64,000 bases of DNA from Clostridiales bacterium (GCA_013619125.1 JABXKS010000067.1:1-64000), one strand, 5' to 3'. Counted from the first letter of the stretch, positions 42,329-51,221 are shown. Notes: a model not told the origin generated them from the sequence alone. Program-made: numbers and translations.

Positions 42329-43009
42329 TTACTCGAAAAAGATCGTTTCCAATTGCTCGAGATCTAAGATCTTAAAGCTGTTTTTTTCGTAGTCGATTAA
42401 TCCTTCGTCTTTCATTTTCGCCAACTCGCGGGATAGCGAGGGGCGAGGTGTTCCCAGACGTTCAGCCATTTGTTTGCGTGATACGGGGAGCTGAAACATC
42501 AGGGTGCTTTGTATCTTGTAGATCTCCAAAATATAATCAACGATTCGTTGCCGCAAAGTGTGATAGGATAAACTTTTCACCCGTTGATTCAGATTTAAAA
42601 TCTTTTGAGAAAGTATCTGCACGAAGTTCTCCATCAGCAACGGAAACTCTTGATTGAGCTGCATAATCTCTTCTTTTTTCAAGAAGTACACCTCTGACTC
42701 GGTTTGAGCGATTAGCGTGGCGGGAAAGGTTTTTCGGTCCGAAAATACGATAACTTCGCCAAACAGTTCTCCTTCACGAAGATGATTGATGGTGATGAAT
42801 TTTCCGGATGGGTATGTTTTCTGTACGTCGATCACACCGGAAACGACGATGCCGATATGGGTGCAGGGGGTTTCTTCATTTGCAACAATCTGCCCTTTTT
42901 GATATTGTTCACGGTTGGCGCTGGCCTTCGATAGAAAGCGCTCAAGTTCGCTTTCAGTGAATCCTCGAAAAAGTTTGGATTGGAGAATGGTTGATTGCCA
43001 TTTTTCCAA
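42329..43009 (-). CDS. Crp/Fnr family transcriptional regulator
   Basis: The 226-residue protein has an N-terminal cyclic-nucleotide-binding-type beta barrel (GELFGEVIVFSDRKTFPATL), a dimer helix and a C-terminal winged HTH with SRKQMAERLGTPRPSLSREL. No Fnr-type Cys cluster is visible. It is divergent from a ferredoxin-like gene, and an inverted repeat GTAAC-N4-GTTAC lies between them. It may respond to redox or nitrosative stress like other clostridial Crp/Fnr regulators next to ferredoxins; the signal is not known. Confidence 0.85.
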   Translation of the reverse strand: MEKWQSTILQSKLFRGFTESELERFLSKASANREQYQKGQIVANEETPCTHIGIVVSGVIDVQKTYPSGKFITINHLREGELFGEVIVFSDRKTFPATLIAQTESEVYFLKKEEIMQLNQEFPLLMENFVQILSQKILNLNQRVKSLSYHTLRQRIVDYILEIYKIQSTLMFQLPVSRKQMAERLGTPRPSLSRELAKMKDEGLIDYEKNSFKILDLEQLETIFFE

Positions 43010-43021
43010 GGTTGCCTCCTT

Positions 43022-43039
43022 TGGTAACGTAGGTTACGG
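43022..43039. promoter_or_regulatory. Candidate Crp/Fnr-type operator
   Basis: GTAAC (43024-43028) and GTTAC (43033-43037) form an inverted repeat with a 4-base spacer, 13 bases from the regulator start and in the divergent promoter region. Spacing is that of Crp/Fnr family sites. Confidence 0.6.
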
Positions 43040-43106
43040 ATCTTTTACCCGAAATTGAGTATGATAAGCATATCACAATGATGATGATTGAAAAGGAGAC
43101 GAATAG

Positions 43107-43880
43107 ATGGAACGAATGAAGAGAAAGATTATTACGATTCATGAAGATAAATGCAATGGATGTGGACTTTGCGTGACAGCATGTCACGAGGGTGCCATTC
43201 AAATGATAGATGGGAAAGCAAAAATGATGTCGGATCAATACTGCGATGGATTGGGTGATTGCCTGCCCTCTTGCCCAACTGGTGCCATTGAGATGATTGA
43301 ACGGGAAGCAGAAGCCTACAACGAAGAATTGGTGATGGCAAGAATGGCAGAGAAAAAAGCGGCAGAGCCTGCAACCTGCGAAGGGTTTGCAGACGCGATG
43401 CCAAGTATTCCATGTGGCTGTCCGGGTTCAGCGGCAAAGTCGATTCAACGGGAAGAACCAAAGATGCAAGCAGCTCCACAAAAGCAAGCGGTTGATTTTC
43501 AAACCGTGCCATCTCAGTTGCGACAATGGCCGGTGGAGTTGGAATTGATTAACCCCAATGCGGATTATTTGCAGGGAGCCGATCTATTAATCGCTGCTGA
43601 CTGTACAGCGTACGCCTATGGAAACTTCCATGCTGAGTTCATTAAGGGGCGTGTAACGGTTATTGGATGTCCGAAGTTGGATAATCTGGCGGCACATACC
43701 CAGAAGCTGACAGAGATTATCATGGCGAATTCCTTGAAGAGCATTACCGTTGTCAGGATGTCGGTGCCGTGCTGTGGCGGCATTGTGATGGCTGCACAGC
43801 AAGCAATGCTGAATGCCCAAAAGATTGTCCCTTATCGTGAAGTGGTGATTGGACCAGATGGAACGATTGTTTCGGAATAA
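43107..43880 (+). CDS. 4Fe-4S ferredoxin-type protein
   Basis: The 257-residue protein has an N-terminal ferredoxin domain with CNGCGLCVTACHEGAI and a second Cys group CDGLGDCLPSCPTGAI, then a Cys-rich segment CGCPGS and a C-terminal domain with DCTAYAYGNFHAEF and VPCCGGI. This family is often found with hybrid-cluster protein regulons. It likely carries electrons in the cytosol. GGAGACGAATAG precedes the ATG. The divergent Crp/Fnr regulator is its probable controller. Confidence 0.82.
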   Translation: MERMKRKIITIHEDKCNGCGLCVTACHEGAIQMIDGKAKMMSDQYCDGLGDCLPSCPTGAIEMIEREAEAYNEELVMARMAEKKAAEPATCEGFADAMPSIPCGCPGSAAKSIQREEPKMQAAPQKQAVDFQTVPSQLRQWPVELELINPNADYLQGADLLIAADCTAYAYGNFHAEFIKGRVTVIGCPKLDNLAAHTQKLTEIIMANSLKSITVVRMSVPCCGGIVMAAQQAMLNAQKIVPYREVVIGPDGTIVSE

Positions 43881-43883
43881 ACG

Positions 43884-43911
43884 AAAGGACCTCTATGAGG
43901 TCCTTTTTTTT
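43884..43911. terminator. Bidirectional terminator
   Basis: AAAGGACCTC and GAGGTCCTTT form a 10-bp stem with loop TAT and a T run. It covers the end of the convergent L7/L12-like gene. Confidence 0.9.
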
Positions 43912-44180
43912 ATGAGTTGATCGATGGCGTCCGAGGATTCTTTCAAACCGTCCCCTGTGGCAATTCGATATGTTTTAATAGCCTTGATGCGTTTGTCCTC
44001 GTCGAGTAGATTCTCGATTTCAGCTTGGAGCTCTGGGGTGATGGCGTTTTCGAGGCCAAGATGTTCAGCGATCGCATCGACTTTTTTCTCCATATTTTTT
44101 ACCTGGTCTTTCAATTGTGCAAGCGCGATCATAAAGGTGACTGTGATGATCGCAAGCATGCAGAGTAAGACAATTTCCAT
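43893..44180 (-). CDS. Small membrane protein with L7/L12-like C-terminus
   Basis: The 95-residue protein has an N-terminal transmembrane helix (about 3-22), a coiled-coil stretch (DQVKNMEKKVDAIAEHL) and a C-terminal segment RIKAIKTYRIATGDGLKESSDAID that resembles the ribosomal L7/L12 C-terminal fold. A membrane-anchored L7/L12-like protein may bind translation factors, but that is speculation. GGAGTGCC precedes the ATG. It follows a 46-residue membrane peptide gene by 31 bases. Confidence 0.72.
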   Translation of the reverse strand: MEIVLLCMLAIITVTFMIALAQLKDQVKNMEKKVDAIAEHLGLENAITPELQAEIENLLDEDKRIKAIKTYRIATGDGLKESSDAIDQLIKKRTS

Positions 44181-44211
44181 GATGGCACTCCTTTATTTAA
44201 TTAGGCAGCGA

Positions 44212-44352
44212 CTAAAGTCGTCGGTCCCGTTCATCAATTCGACTTTTCAAATTTATGATGTGATTATTTTTCTTTTTGAATCTTGTGATCAGGTATCCGA
44301 TGACCCCAATAAACCCGATCAGCAAAATAAAAAGAAGTATCCATAGTTCCAT
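44212..44352 (-). CDS. 46-residue single-pass membrane protein
   Basis: This small gene reads MELWILLFILLIGFIGVIGY and then TRFKKKNNHIINLKSRIDERDRRL. It has one strong transmembrane helix and a basic, charged C-terminal tail. AAAGGAGGCAACA stands before the ATG at 44352, a very good site. It is the first gene of a two-gene unit with the L7/L12-like membrane protein. Function unknown. Confidence 0.75.
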   Translation of the reverse strand: MELWILLFILLIGFIGVIGYLITRFKKKNNHIINLKSRIDERDRRL

Positions 44353-44404
44353 TGTTGCCTCCTTTTATAGCTGTTGCTAATTATGCCCTTTTTTGCCGGA
44401 TCTG

Positions 44405-45373
44405 TCAAAGGGAGGGAGTCCAAAATTTGTCGATGGAACGATGTTTGAGGGCGAGCTGGATGCGAATTTCCTCGATTTCAACAGTTTGATGAATCAGTGC
44501 GACCAAAGGGGGATGAGGGATGGAAAGCTCTTGAATTAGGTTGTTTGCGCTTAATGAGAGCGTCTTTCTCAGGTCTTGTTCGGAGAGGAAACCCAACATG
44601 TTTTGGATTGTTTCTAAATCCTGAAAAGTAAGCGTCAGTTTTTTTGGATTCTGATGGGTAAGAGTGCGACCGATCGCATTTCGCCAGACGTATTGAAAGA
44701 TATTCTCCAAGAGAACTTCATAATTTGTGTCAAAAGATTTCATCAAGCGGTAGAGGTCTTTTGGAGCAAACAAGCGGCAGAATTCATTTTCAATCGCGAT
44801 CTCATCCAGGTAGGCTGCAATCATGGAAATCCCCGTTACGTTCTTAGTTTCGACCGCCAGTTGATAATCGATAGATCCCGGCGTATCATGGGCGGCGTAC
44901 TCGACATCATAGGATTCAAAGAAGAGAGGAAGACCTTTCATCAGGGTGTCATGGTATGCTTGATGAGGAATTTTGACGCGAGATTTTTGGATAAGCGTTA
45001 ATCTTTCTCTGGTTTTAGCTGTGTATGTTTTAACCAGATCGCGCCCTTCTTTTTGCAAGTCGAGAAGAGGTTTGTTTTTTAACGACTCAAGCGCACGGGT
45101 TGCGTTTTGACGTGCGCGCAGGGCAAAGGAAAGCTGGTAGATCGCGCTGGCGGCAAGGGACTGGATAGTTTCAATCGGTAGGGAAGTACTCATGCCACCA
45201 ACATACCGAGTCGCATGAAGTTCGACGAATTGCAGCAATTTCTGCTGAATGCGAACAGACTCAGTTTCACTAAGGAGACCAGCGAGATAAGCACCTTGTA
45301 AAAGCGATTCTACATAGTGGTTTTCATCGGGATTGAACTGCATAAAAGAATCAAGCATATGAGATCTAGTCAT
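44405..45373 (-). CDS. DUF6179 family protein
   Basis: The 322-residue protein resembles DUF6179: helical, with LHATRYVGGMSTSLPIETIQSLAASAIY near residue 60. No catalytic motif is seen and no function is known. The start at 45373 lies six bases after GGGAGG and overlaps the DUF6323 gene by eight bases, so the pair is translated together. It is probably cytosolic. Confidence 0.65.
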   Translation of the reverse strand: MTRSHMLDSFMQFNPDENHYVESLLQGAYLAGLLSETESVRIQQKLLQFVELHATRYVGGMSTSLPIETIQSLAASAIYQLSFALRARQNATRALESLKNKPLLDLQKEGRDLVKTYTAKTRERLTLIQKSRVKIPHQAYHDTLMKGLPLFFESYDVEYAAHDTPGSIDYQLAVETKNVTGISMIAAYLDEIAIENEFCRLFAPKDLYRLMKSFDTNYEVLLENIFQYVWRNAIGRTLTHQNPKKLTLTFQDLETIQNMLGFLSEQDLRKTLSLSANNLIQELSIPHPPLVALIHQTVEIEEIRIQLALKHRSIDKFWTPSL

Positions 45374-45863
45374 TCCATTCCTCCCATTCATACCAATGAT
45401 GCGCATTGCGAACGGTTTTGAAATCAGATTTTTCTTTGCGTAAATTTTGCGCCATGGTTTCCAAATCCTTCATTTTTAACAGTTCCAAACTACCTTCACA
45501 GACTTCATCAAAATATGTCTTCATCAATTCAATCAATGTATCATCGTCAATAGCGTCTAAGGTATCATTTTTGAAGTGGTAAAAAATTTCGATCAAATCG
45601 TGAATGGTTTCTGCGTAATTTTCCTGGGTAAGGTAAGGTGAGTCACAAAAAGCAAAAACGATTTTCATGATGATTCCAGTGCCGAATTCATATCTTCCAT
45701 TTTGGGTAAGGGCATTTTCCTGGGTGACAATCAAGGCTTTTACATCCGCGTTGGTTAGGCAAAGGTCATAAACGTCAGTCTTTTGATTGAAGGCGAGAAG
45801 CTGAGATATTGTGTGGGAACGGATCTTGGATTTTGAAATTTGGAAGCAAGAAAGTTCTTTCAT
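45366..45863 (-). CDS. DUF6323 family protein
   Basis: The 165-residue protein resembles DUF6323, with YEFGTGIIMKIVFAFCDSPYLTQENYAETIHDLIEIFYHFKN as its core. In Clostridia it is found next to DUF6179, as here. Function unknown. GAAAGGAGCTCACG precedes the ATG. A promoter at 45963-45991 serves it. Confidence 0.68.
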   Translation of the reverse strand: MKELSCFQISKSKIRSHTISQLLAFNQKTDVYDLCLTNADVKALIVTQENALTQNGRYEFGTGIIMKIVFAFCDSPYLTQENYAETIHDLIEIFYHFKNDTLDAIDDDTLIELMKTYFDEVCEGSLELLKMKDLETMAQNLRKEKSDFKTVRNAHHWYEWEEWND

Positions 45864-45885
45864 CGTGAGCTCCTTTCAGTCGACA

Positions 45886-45914
45886 TTGACAAACATAAGT
45901 ATTTGTGATATGGT
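45886..45914 (+). promoter_or_regulatory. Possible rightward promoter
   Basis: A perfect TTGACA (45886-45891) is followed after 17 bases by TATGGT (45909-45914). It points toward the CGGC gene at 46086 and lies inside the leader of the leftward DUF6323 transcript. Confidence 0.45.
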
Positions 45915-45959
45915 ATAAATGAAATATATGTAAGCTTTTTATGATTTTTTATCACAAAT
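45901..45959. repeat. 10-bp perfect inverted repeat in the DUF6323 leader
   Basis: ATTTGTGATA (45901-45910) and TATCACAAAT (45950-45959) are exact reverse complements separated by 39 AT-rich bases. They may bind a dimeric regulator or form a long leader hairpin. Confidence 0.7.
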
Positions 45960-45962
45960 TTC

Positions 45963-45991
45963 ATTGTAACACGAGCAAACAATTTCGTCAA
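45963..45991 (-). promoter_or_regulatory. Promoter of the DUF6323-DUF6179 operon
   Basis: On the minus strand TTGACG (45986-45991) and TACAAT (45963-45968) are spaced by 17 bases. Confidence 0.75.
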
Positions 45992-46085
45992 TTGGCATTA
46001 TGCTGATTGGCATTTTTTTATGTATGATTTAGCGGAGTATGTTAGAATAGCCGGGAAAAGGAAATTTAAAACGGGAGATCAAACG

Positions 46086-46418
46086 ATGAAAAAAGTAGGG
46101 ATTATTCGGTGCCAGCAAACCGAAGATTATTGTCCGGGAACGACAGATTTTAAAATGGCGCAGCATGGTGCGGGTGCATTTGAAGAGATGGGACCTGTTG
46201 AAGTTGTGGGATTTGTTTCCTGTGGGGGATGCCCGGGGAAAAGAACCATTGGTCGCGTGAAAGTAATGGTGGAGCGGGGCGCGGATGCAATTGCCTTTGC
46301 ATCTTGCATCAAAAATGGAAATCCCATTGGAATTCCATGTCCGCATTATCAACTGATGAAAGACGCCATTGAAAAACGATTTGGCGATCAGATCCAGATC
46401 ATTGAATGGACACATTAA
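46086..46418 (+). CDS. CGGC domain protein
   Basis: The 110-residue protein has the family motif SCGGCPGKRT and further Cys in RCQQTEDYCPGT and FASCIKNG; this is the CGGC domain (PF08821), thought to bind metal. It probably acts in the cytosol; the role is unknown. The start at 46086 follows ACGGGAGATC; an upstream in-frame ATG at 46020 has no site. Confidence 0.82.
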   Translation: MKKVGIIRCQQTEDYCPGTTDFKMAQHGAGAFEEMGPVEVVGFVSCGGCPGKRTIGRVKVMVERGADAIAFASCIKNGNPIGIPCPHYQLMKDAIEKRFGDQIQIIEWTH

Positions 46419-46516
46419 GAGGTAAGGAACGACAGCTCTTGCGATTTTGCTAGAGCTGTTTTAAATTGCGAAAAAATAGGTATGGATTCATAGAGAAGAG
46501 AAATTGGGAGGCTATG

Positions 46517-47098
46517 ATGTTCTGGATACTTATTTTTGCGTTGGTTGCTTTGGTTTTTGTTGTTAGGGTTTCTGCTCGCAAGCGAGAGCGTTTGGAAGAG
46601 GCTATTTTACCGGAAGAAAACTTGGCGGTGGAGAGTCCTGCATTTGAACGAGATGGAGCGATCCCAAAGCGGTATACGGGCTACGGAGAGGATGTATCGC
46701 CCGCTTTGCGCTTGTCCGAGGTGGATGCATCGGCCGAATCCATTGCCATTATCATGGATGATCTGGATCATCCCATGGGGATTTTCAACCATTGGGTGAT
46801 TTGGAATATTCCGTCGAAATTTACTGAAATTCCGGAGGGAATCGAACGAGGTGCTGAAGTAGAGGGCATCACAGGTGCCATTCAGGGAAAGAGCGCCTAT
46901 GGTGGAAAGCATTATTATCGGGGGCCCAAACCGCCCATGGGTAGTCATCGTTACCGGTTTCAGGTCTTTGTATTGGATGAAAAACTGGCGATTCCAATGG
47001 ATTCCATGAAAATTGATGTGATGAACGCGATGCAGGATCATATAGTGAAATATGGGGAATTAATTGGTTTCTTTGAGGCATCAAGCAGATCGAAATAA
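46517..47098 (+). CDS. YbhB/YbcL (Raf kinase inhibitor-like) family protein
   Basis: The 193-residue protein has an N-terminal membrane anchor (FWILIFALVALVFVV) and a PEBP/YbhB domain: MDDLDHPMGIFNHWVIWNIP and GPKPPMGSHRYRFQVFVLD. The ligand pocket residues DDLDxP, HW and GPxPPxGxHRY are conserved. The domain is likely outside the membrane. The ATG at 46517 is five bases after GGGAGG; ATG at 46514 is also possible. Confidence 0.85.
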   Translation: MFWILIFALVALVFVVRVSARKRERLEEAILPEENLAVESPAFERDGAIPKRYTGYGEDVSPALRLSEVDASAESIAIIMDDLDHPMGIFNHWVIWNIPSKFTEIPEGIERGAEVEGITGAIQGKSAYGGKHYYRGPKPPMGSHRYRFQVFVLDEKLAIPMDSMKIDVMNAMQDHIVKYGELIGFFEASSRSK

Positions 47099-47116
47099 AA
47101 AAATAGTATGAAGAAA

Positions 47117-47152
47117 GCCAAAGGCCTGTTCAATCAAGTCTTTGGTTTTTTT
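47117..47152 (+). terminator. Terminator after the YbhB-like gene
   Basis: CCAAAG and CTTTGG arms flank a 16-base loop and are followed by eight T. Confidence 0.75.
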
Positions 47153-47287
47153 TGTCGGTCACACCCACTGGAGGTGAAATTTGCAGTGAGATCGGGGAGG
47201 CAATCATTTCCTATTTCGTTTATAATGAAAGCTATAGAGGAATCGATAAAATCGGTTTAAAAACAAGAGTGTGTCTAGGGGGAAAAT

Positions 47288-48322
47288 ATGAGAATTGAAG
47301 ATCTGAAAAAAGTGAGTTTGGGTCATTATCCAACGCCATTGGAAAAGATGGAGAACCTTTCGAAGGAGCTTGGAAAAGGCGAATTGACTATCAAACGAGA
47401 CGATACAACGGGTCCTGCATTCGGAGGAAACAAAACCCGAAAGCTCGAGTATCTTCTTCAAGAGGCGATTGATACGGGATGTACGGCAGTTCTGACTTTC
47501 GGAGGAACACAAACGAATCATGGACGAACAACGGTTGGCGCCGCGATCAAACTGGGATTAAAACCGATTCTGATTCTCAAGGGAGAAGACCCGGGATATT
47601 TGTCAGGGAATCTGACCCTGGATGCCTTGATGGGAGCGGATATCTACTTTGTACCGGAAGAAAAAGATCAAGAGCAGGCAGCAAATGAAGTGATCAAAAA
47701 ATACGAGACTGCTGGAGACCAGGTATACGTTGTGCCCATGGGTGGATCCAATTATCTGGGAGCTGTAGGGTATATCATGTCGGTCAAAGAAATAATGGAG
47801 CAGATGAAGGCGCAGGCATTGGACATTGACCATGTGGTTTGCACCGTGGGGTCCATGGGCACCTATGCCGGCATGCTAATTGGAGCGAAATACTTCAACG
47901 CGCCCTTTGATATTATAGCGGTACCGGTGATGCCAGAAGAAAAAGACGAAGAGGTATTGGCGTATGCCAATGAAATTTGCGAACATTTTGATCTTGATAT
48001 TACCATTGCGAAGGAAGAGTTAAAAATCGCATATGGACCTGCAAACGCACCTTATGCAGGAGAGGAATACAATAAGCCGGATCCAATAACGAGAGAAGCC
48101 ATCATGATGTTGGCGAAAAGCGAAGCAATCATGTTGGATCCTACCTATACGGGGAAGACGTTTCGTGGATTTGTCGAATTGATTCAAGCAGGCGACTGGA
48201 TCAAACCCCATGAAAATGCAATGTTTCTTCATACCGGTGGCGCCATGGCGCTTTGGACAAAAGAGCATCTGGACGATATGCAAGAACAACTGAGGACGAA
48301 TTGCAAAACGACGCAGGCATAA
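47288..48322 (+). CDS. D-cysteine desulfhydrase / ACC deaminase family PLP enzyme
   Basis: The 344-residue protein matches the fold-type II PLP enzymes of the DcyD/ACC deaminase family: RDDTTGPAFGGNKTRKLE with the PLP Lys, FGGTQTNHGR, and LHTGGAMAL near the end. D-cysteine desulfhydrase is the commoner annotation in Clostridia; both release ammonia. A TATAAT near 47221 and GGGGGAAAAT before the ATG mark a stand-alone gene. Confidence 0.85.
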   Translation: MRIEDLKKVSLGHYPTPLEKMENLSKELGKGELTIKRDDTTGPAFGGNKTRKLEYLLQEAIDTGCTAVLTFGGTQTNHGRTTVGAAIKLGLKPILILKGEDPGYLSGNLTLDALMGADIYFVPEEKDQEQAANEVIKKYETAGDQVYVVPMGGSNYLGAVGYIMSVKEIMEQMKAQALDIDHVVCTVGSMGTYAGMLIGAKYFNAPFDIIAVPVMPEEKDEEVLAYANEICEHFDLDITIAKEELKIAYGPANAPYAGEEYNKPDPITREAIMMLAKSEAIMLDPTYTGKTFRGFVELIQAGDWIKPHENAMFLHTGGAMALWTKEHLDDMQEQLRTNCKTTQA

Positions 48323-48420
48323 GTTTTCAAACAGGAAATGATGAAATTGTAAATATTGTAAGTCTTGTGGAAATCAGGGCTTTTTATAGGGTACAATAAA
48401 AGAAAAAGGAGACATATTTT

Positions 48421-49215
48421 ATGAGAGCACATGAAGTGGATTATAAGTTATATGGTGATGATATGCAGTTTGTTGAAATTGAGTTGGACCCGGGCGAAAG
48501 CGTAATTGCCGAGGCGGGCGCCATGATGTATATGGAAGACGGCATTGAAATGGAAACTATTTTTGGAGACGGAAGCCAGCAATCTAAAGGTGGCGGACTG
48601 ATGGGAAAATTTTTGTCAGCGGGCAAACGGGTTGTAACTGGTGAAAGCCTGTTTATGACGTTGTTTGGAAATGATGCAAGCGGCAAAAAACACGTTGCTT
48701 TTGCGGCACCGTATCCGGGTAGCATTATTCCGGTCGATTTGATGAATGTGAATCAGGAATTGATATGCCAAAAGGATGCGTTTCTTTGCGCGGCAAAAGG
48801 TGTTTCAATGGATATTGCGTTTCAAAAGAAACTGGGTACTGGATTTTTCGGTGGTGAAGGATTTATCATGCAGCGATTGCGTGGAGACGGCATGGCATTT
48901 TTACATGCTGGCGGAACCATCGTGAAGAGGGAATTAAGAGCCGGTGAATCATTACGGGTGGATACGGGCTGTTTAGTCGCTTTGACGGCGGGTGTGAATT
49001 ATGATATTGAATTCGTTGGCAATGTGAAGAGTGCTTTATTCGGGGGCGAAGGATTGTTCTTTGTATCGCTTCGCGGTCCCGGCACGGTATGGTTGCAGTC
49101 TTTGCCGTTCAGCCGCATGGCGGATCGCATTATTGCGCACGCACCGAAATCGGGTGGATCAAGCAAGGGCGAAGGTAGTTTGTTGGGCGCTTTGGGAAAT
49201 ATGATTGATGGCTAA
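48421..49215 (+). CDS. AIM24/TIGR00266 family protein
   Basis: The 264-residue protein has the TIGR00266 pattern: [42 protein letters not shown] and [12 protein letters not shown]. It is a double-psi or beta-helix protein related to AIM24; the function in bacteria is unknown. AAAAAGGAGAC precedes the ATG. The YjbR-like gene overlaps its end by eight bases. Confidence 0.88.
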   Translation: MRAHEVDYKLYGDDMQFVEIELDPGESVIAEAGAMMYMEDGIEMETIFGDGSQQSKGGGLMGKFLSAGKRVVTGESLFMTLFGNDASGKKHVAFAAPYPGSIIPVDLMNVNQELICQKDAFLCAAKGVSMDIAFQKKLGTGFFGGEGFIMQRLRGDGMAFLHAGGTIVKRELRAGESLRVDTGCLVALTAGVNYDIEFVGNVKSALFGGEGLFFVSLRGPGTVWLQSLPFSRMADRIIAHAPKSGGSSKGEGSLLGALGNMIDG

Positions 49216-49585
49216 GAATATCATGACCCATGCACGAGCAAAGGAACTTTGTCTTCGTTTGCCGGGGACAAGTTGCGATTATCCTTTTGATGAAGTGACG
49301 TTGGTATTCCGTGTTTCAGATAAGATGTTTGCTTTGATCAATGAAGAAAGAGAGCCTTTAAGCATCAATCTAAAATGCGACCCGGACGAAGCATTAAAGC
49401 TTCGATCCATGTATGAACAAGTCACCGCAGGGTATCATATGAATAAGAAGCATTGGAATACCGTTCAGTTGGAAGGCGTCTTATCGGACGAGCAGATTGA
49501 ATCGATGATTCAGCATTCTTATGATTTGGTTTTTCGGGGATTAAAAAAGGCGGAACGAGAACGGATTTCTACGCTTTCTGAATAG
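49208..49585 (+). CDS. MmcQ/YjbR family protein
   Basis: The 125-residue protein fits the MmcQ/YjbR family: [38 protein letters not shown] and [13 protein letters not shown]. The family has a CyaY-like fold and is described as DNA-binding-like, but no clear role is known. The ATG at 49208 is preferred over TTG at 49205. Confidence 0.88.
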   Translation: MAKNIMTHARAKELCLRLPGTSCDYPFDEVTLVFRVSDKMFALINEEREPLSINLKCDPDEALKLRSMYEQVTAGYHMNKKHWNTVQLEGVLSDEQIESMIQHSYDLVFRGLKKAERERISTLSE

Positions 49586-49600
49586 AAAGGAGAATGACAC

Positions 49601-50182
49601 ATGGCACAACTCTGCACCCATCTACATGTAGCGAAACGAGTATTGGAACGAGAGGGCGATCTATTGGCAAGGGAATATTTCCTATTGGGCGCCGCAGCTC
49701 CAGAATTGTACGATCGCTCTGATGAAGAGAGTTATCGGGAGGTGCATTTTTACACTGAGGACCGAATTGACTTGGAGAAATTCCGAGTGAATACGGACTA
49801 TATGAAGCGGGAAAAGAAGTGGTTTTCTTTCTTCTTCGGGTATTATATGCATCTATGGTTGGATGCGTATATCACGGAGCACGGAAGCGTGATTGTCCCG
49901 TCTGGTAAAAAGGGTTTGAGCGATGAAGAATTCAAGGAAGCCTTTACGGAAAATATCGAAATTTATGATATGAGACAGATTTGCGATTATTTGAAGTCTG
50001 TTGATTTTGGCGGTGTTCATGATGAAAACGTACCGACTCTGGAATTTATCAGTCTGAAGAATTCCTTTGAATTGATCAAGGCATGCCGGTACAGCGAAGA
50101 TGAGTTTCCGCATATTACGGTGATTGAAGAGGACATATATCTCGAATTTATCGATAAAACAGTTGAAAAGTTTTTCAAATAA
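49601..50182 (+). CDS. Zinc-dependent phospholipase C-like protein, small
   Basis: The 193-residue protein resembles the short proteins annotated in the zinc-dependent phospholipase C family: THLHVAKRVL near the N-terminus, FLLGAAAPELYDR, FFGYYMHLWLDAY. Several His and Asp that could bind zinc are present, but no signal peptide. A hydrolase role is a guess. AAAGGAGAATGACAC precedes the ATG. Confidence 0.55.
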   Translation: MAQLCTHLHVAKRVLEREGDLLAREYFLLGAAAPELYDRSDEESYREVHFYTEDRIDLEKFRVNTDYMKREKKWFSFFFGYYMHLWLDAYITEHGSVIVPSGKKGLSDEEFKEAFTENIEIYDMRQICDYLKSVDFGGVHDENVPTLEFISLKNSFELIKACRYSEDEFPHITVIEEDIYLEFIDKTVEKFFK

Positions 50183-50206
50183 AGGATTCCATTTGGAATC
50201 CTTTTT
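50181..50206 (+). terminator. Terminator
   Basis: AAAGGATTCC and GGAATCCTTT form a 10-bp stem with loop ATTT and following T residues. Confidence 0.9.
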
Positions 50207-50223
50207 CTCAAAGGAGGAGTTGT

Positions 50224-51213
50224 GTGAAGATCGATGCAAAGTACATGGGGTTGACACTAAAGAGTCCAGTGGTCGTTGGCGCTTGCGATATGTCCTTGAA
50301 TCCACAGGCATTGAAGCGGATTGAGGAGTATGGGGCGGGGGCGATTGTCTTTAAGTCTATTTTCGAAGAAAGCATTCAGCTTGAAAGCATGCAATTAAAG
50401 AAACTTTTGGAGTCGGAACAAGAACGGGCGGGGAAAATTGCGAAGTGGTACTCCAAGATTATGACATCAGGGAATGATCAGATTTTGAAGGATCTGCGCT
50501 GTGCCCGCGAGGCCGTTTCCATTCCCTTGATTGCGAGCTTGAATGCCTACTCCGAAGCGAGCTGGATCCATTACGTAAGGGTGTTGGAGGAATATGGGAT
50601 CGATGGATTTGAGATCAATTTCTACCATACACCAGAGGATATTGATATTTCGGGGCAGGAAATGGAAGATAGGGAAATCGGAATTATCAAGCAGATCGTT
50701 GCGTTGACAGAGTTGCCGGTCAGCGTGAAGATGACTCGTTGCTACACCAATCCTCTCTATACGGTGAAGCGATTTATGGAGGCGGGAGCGAAAGGGGTTA
50801 TTCTCTTTAATCAATTTATTGATTCGGACATCGATATTGAAACGGAGGCAAACCTAGAAACCTTTGAATTGACGCAAGACGGGGCGTACCGCGAATCACT
50901 GCGGTTTACAGCTTTGCTGCACGGGCAGGTCGAAGGATCCATTATCGCCAATACGGGCATATATGAAGCTGAGGATGCGATTAAGCTTTTGTTGGCGGGA
51001 GCCGATGCAGTTCAAGTTGTTAGCACCCTTTACTTAAATCAAACAGCTCAGATACAGCGAATTTTAAAGGGAATTGAAGAGTGGATGGAACGGAAGGGCT
51101 ATGAAACTTTAGATGACTTTCGGGGGAAATGCGCGAAGAAAAATGCGATGGATCCCTATGCTTTTGAAAGAGCGCAGTATGTGAAAATTATGTTGGAAGA
51201 AAAAAATCTATAA
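50224..51213 (+). CDS. Dihydroorotate dehydrogenase-like protein
   Basis: The 329-residue protein is a flavin-binding TIM barrel of the DHOD-like group: SPVVVGACDMSLN, GFEINFYHTPEDID, LPVSVKMTRC, GADAVQVVSTLY. The NxSCPN loop that carries the catalytic base in true PyrD is replaced by EINFYHTPEDI, so it is a paralogue of unknown substrate. Translation starts at a GTG after AAAGGAGGAG. No pyrimidine genes are nearby. Confidence 0.82.
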   Translation: MKIDAKYMGLTLKSPVVVGACDMSLNPQALKRIEEYGAGAIVFKSIFEESIQLESMQLKKLLESEQERAGKIAKWYSKIMTSGNDQILKDLRCAREAVSIPLIASLNAYSEASWIHYVRVLEEYGIDGFEINFYHTPEDIDISGQEMEDREIGIIKQIVALTELPVSVKMTRCYTNPLYTVKRFMEAGAKGVILFNQFIDSDIDIETEANLETFELTQDGAYRESLRFTALLHGQVEGSIIANTGIYEAEDAIKLLLAGADAVQVVSTLYLNQTAQIQRILKGIEEWMERKGYETLDDFRGKCAKKNAMDPYAFERAQYVKIMLEEKNL

Positions 51214-51221
51214 GGGCGGGG

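Noticed and set aside
43107-43880. Hybrid-cluster (Hcp) protein
   Set aside because: The protein is only 257 residues and has ferredoxin-type Cys motifs, not the Hcp fold; only a regulon link is possible.
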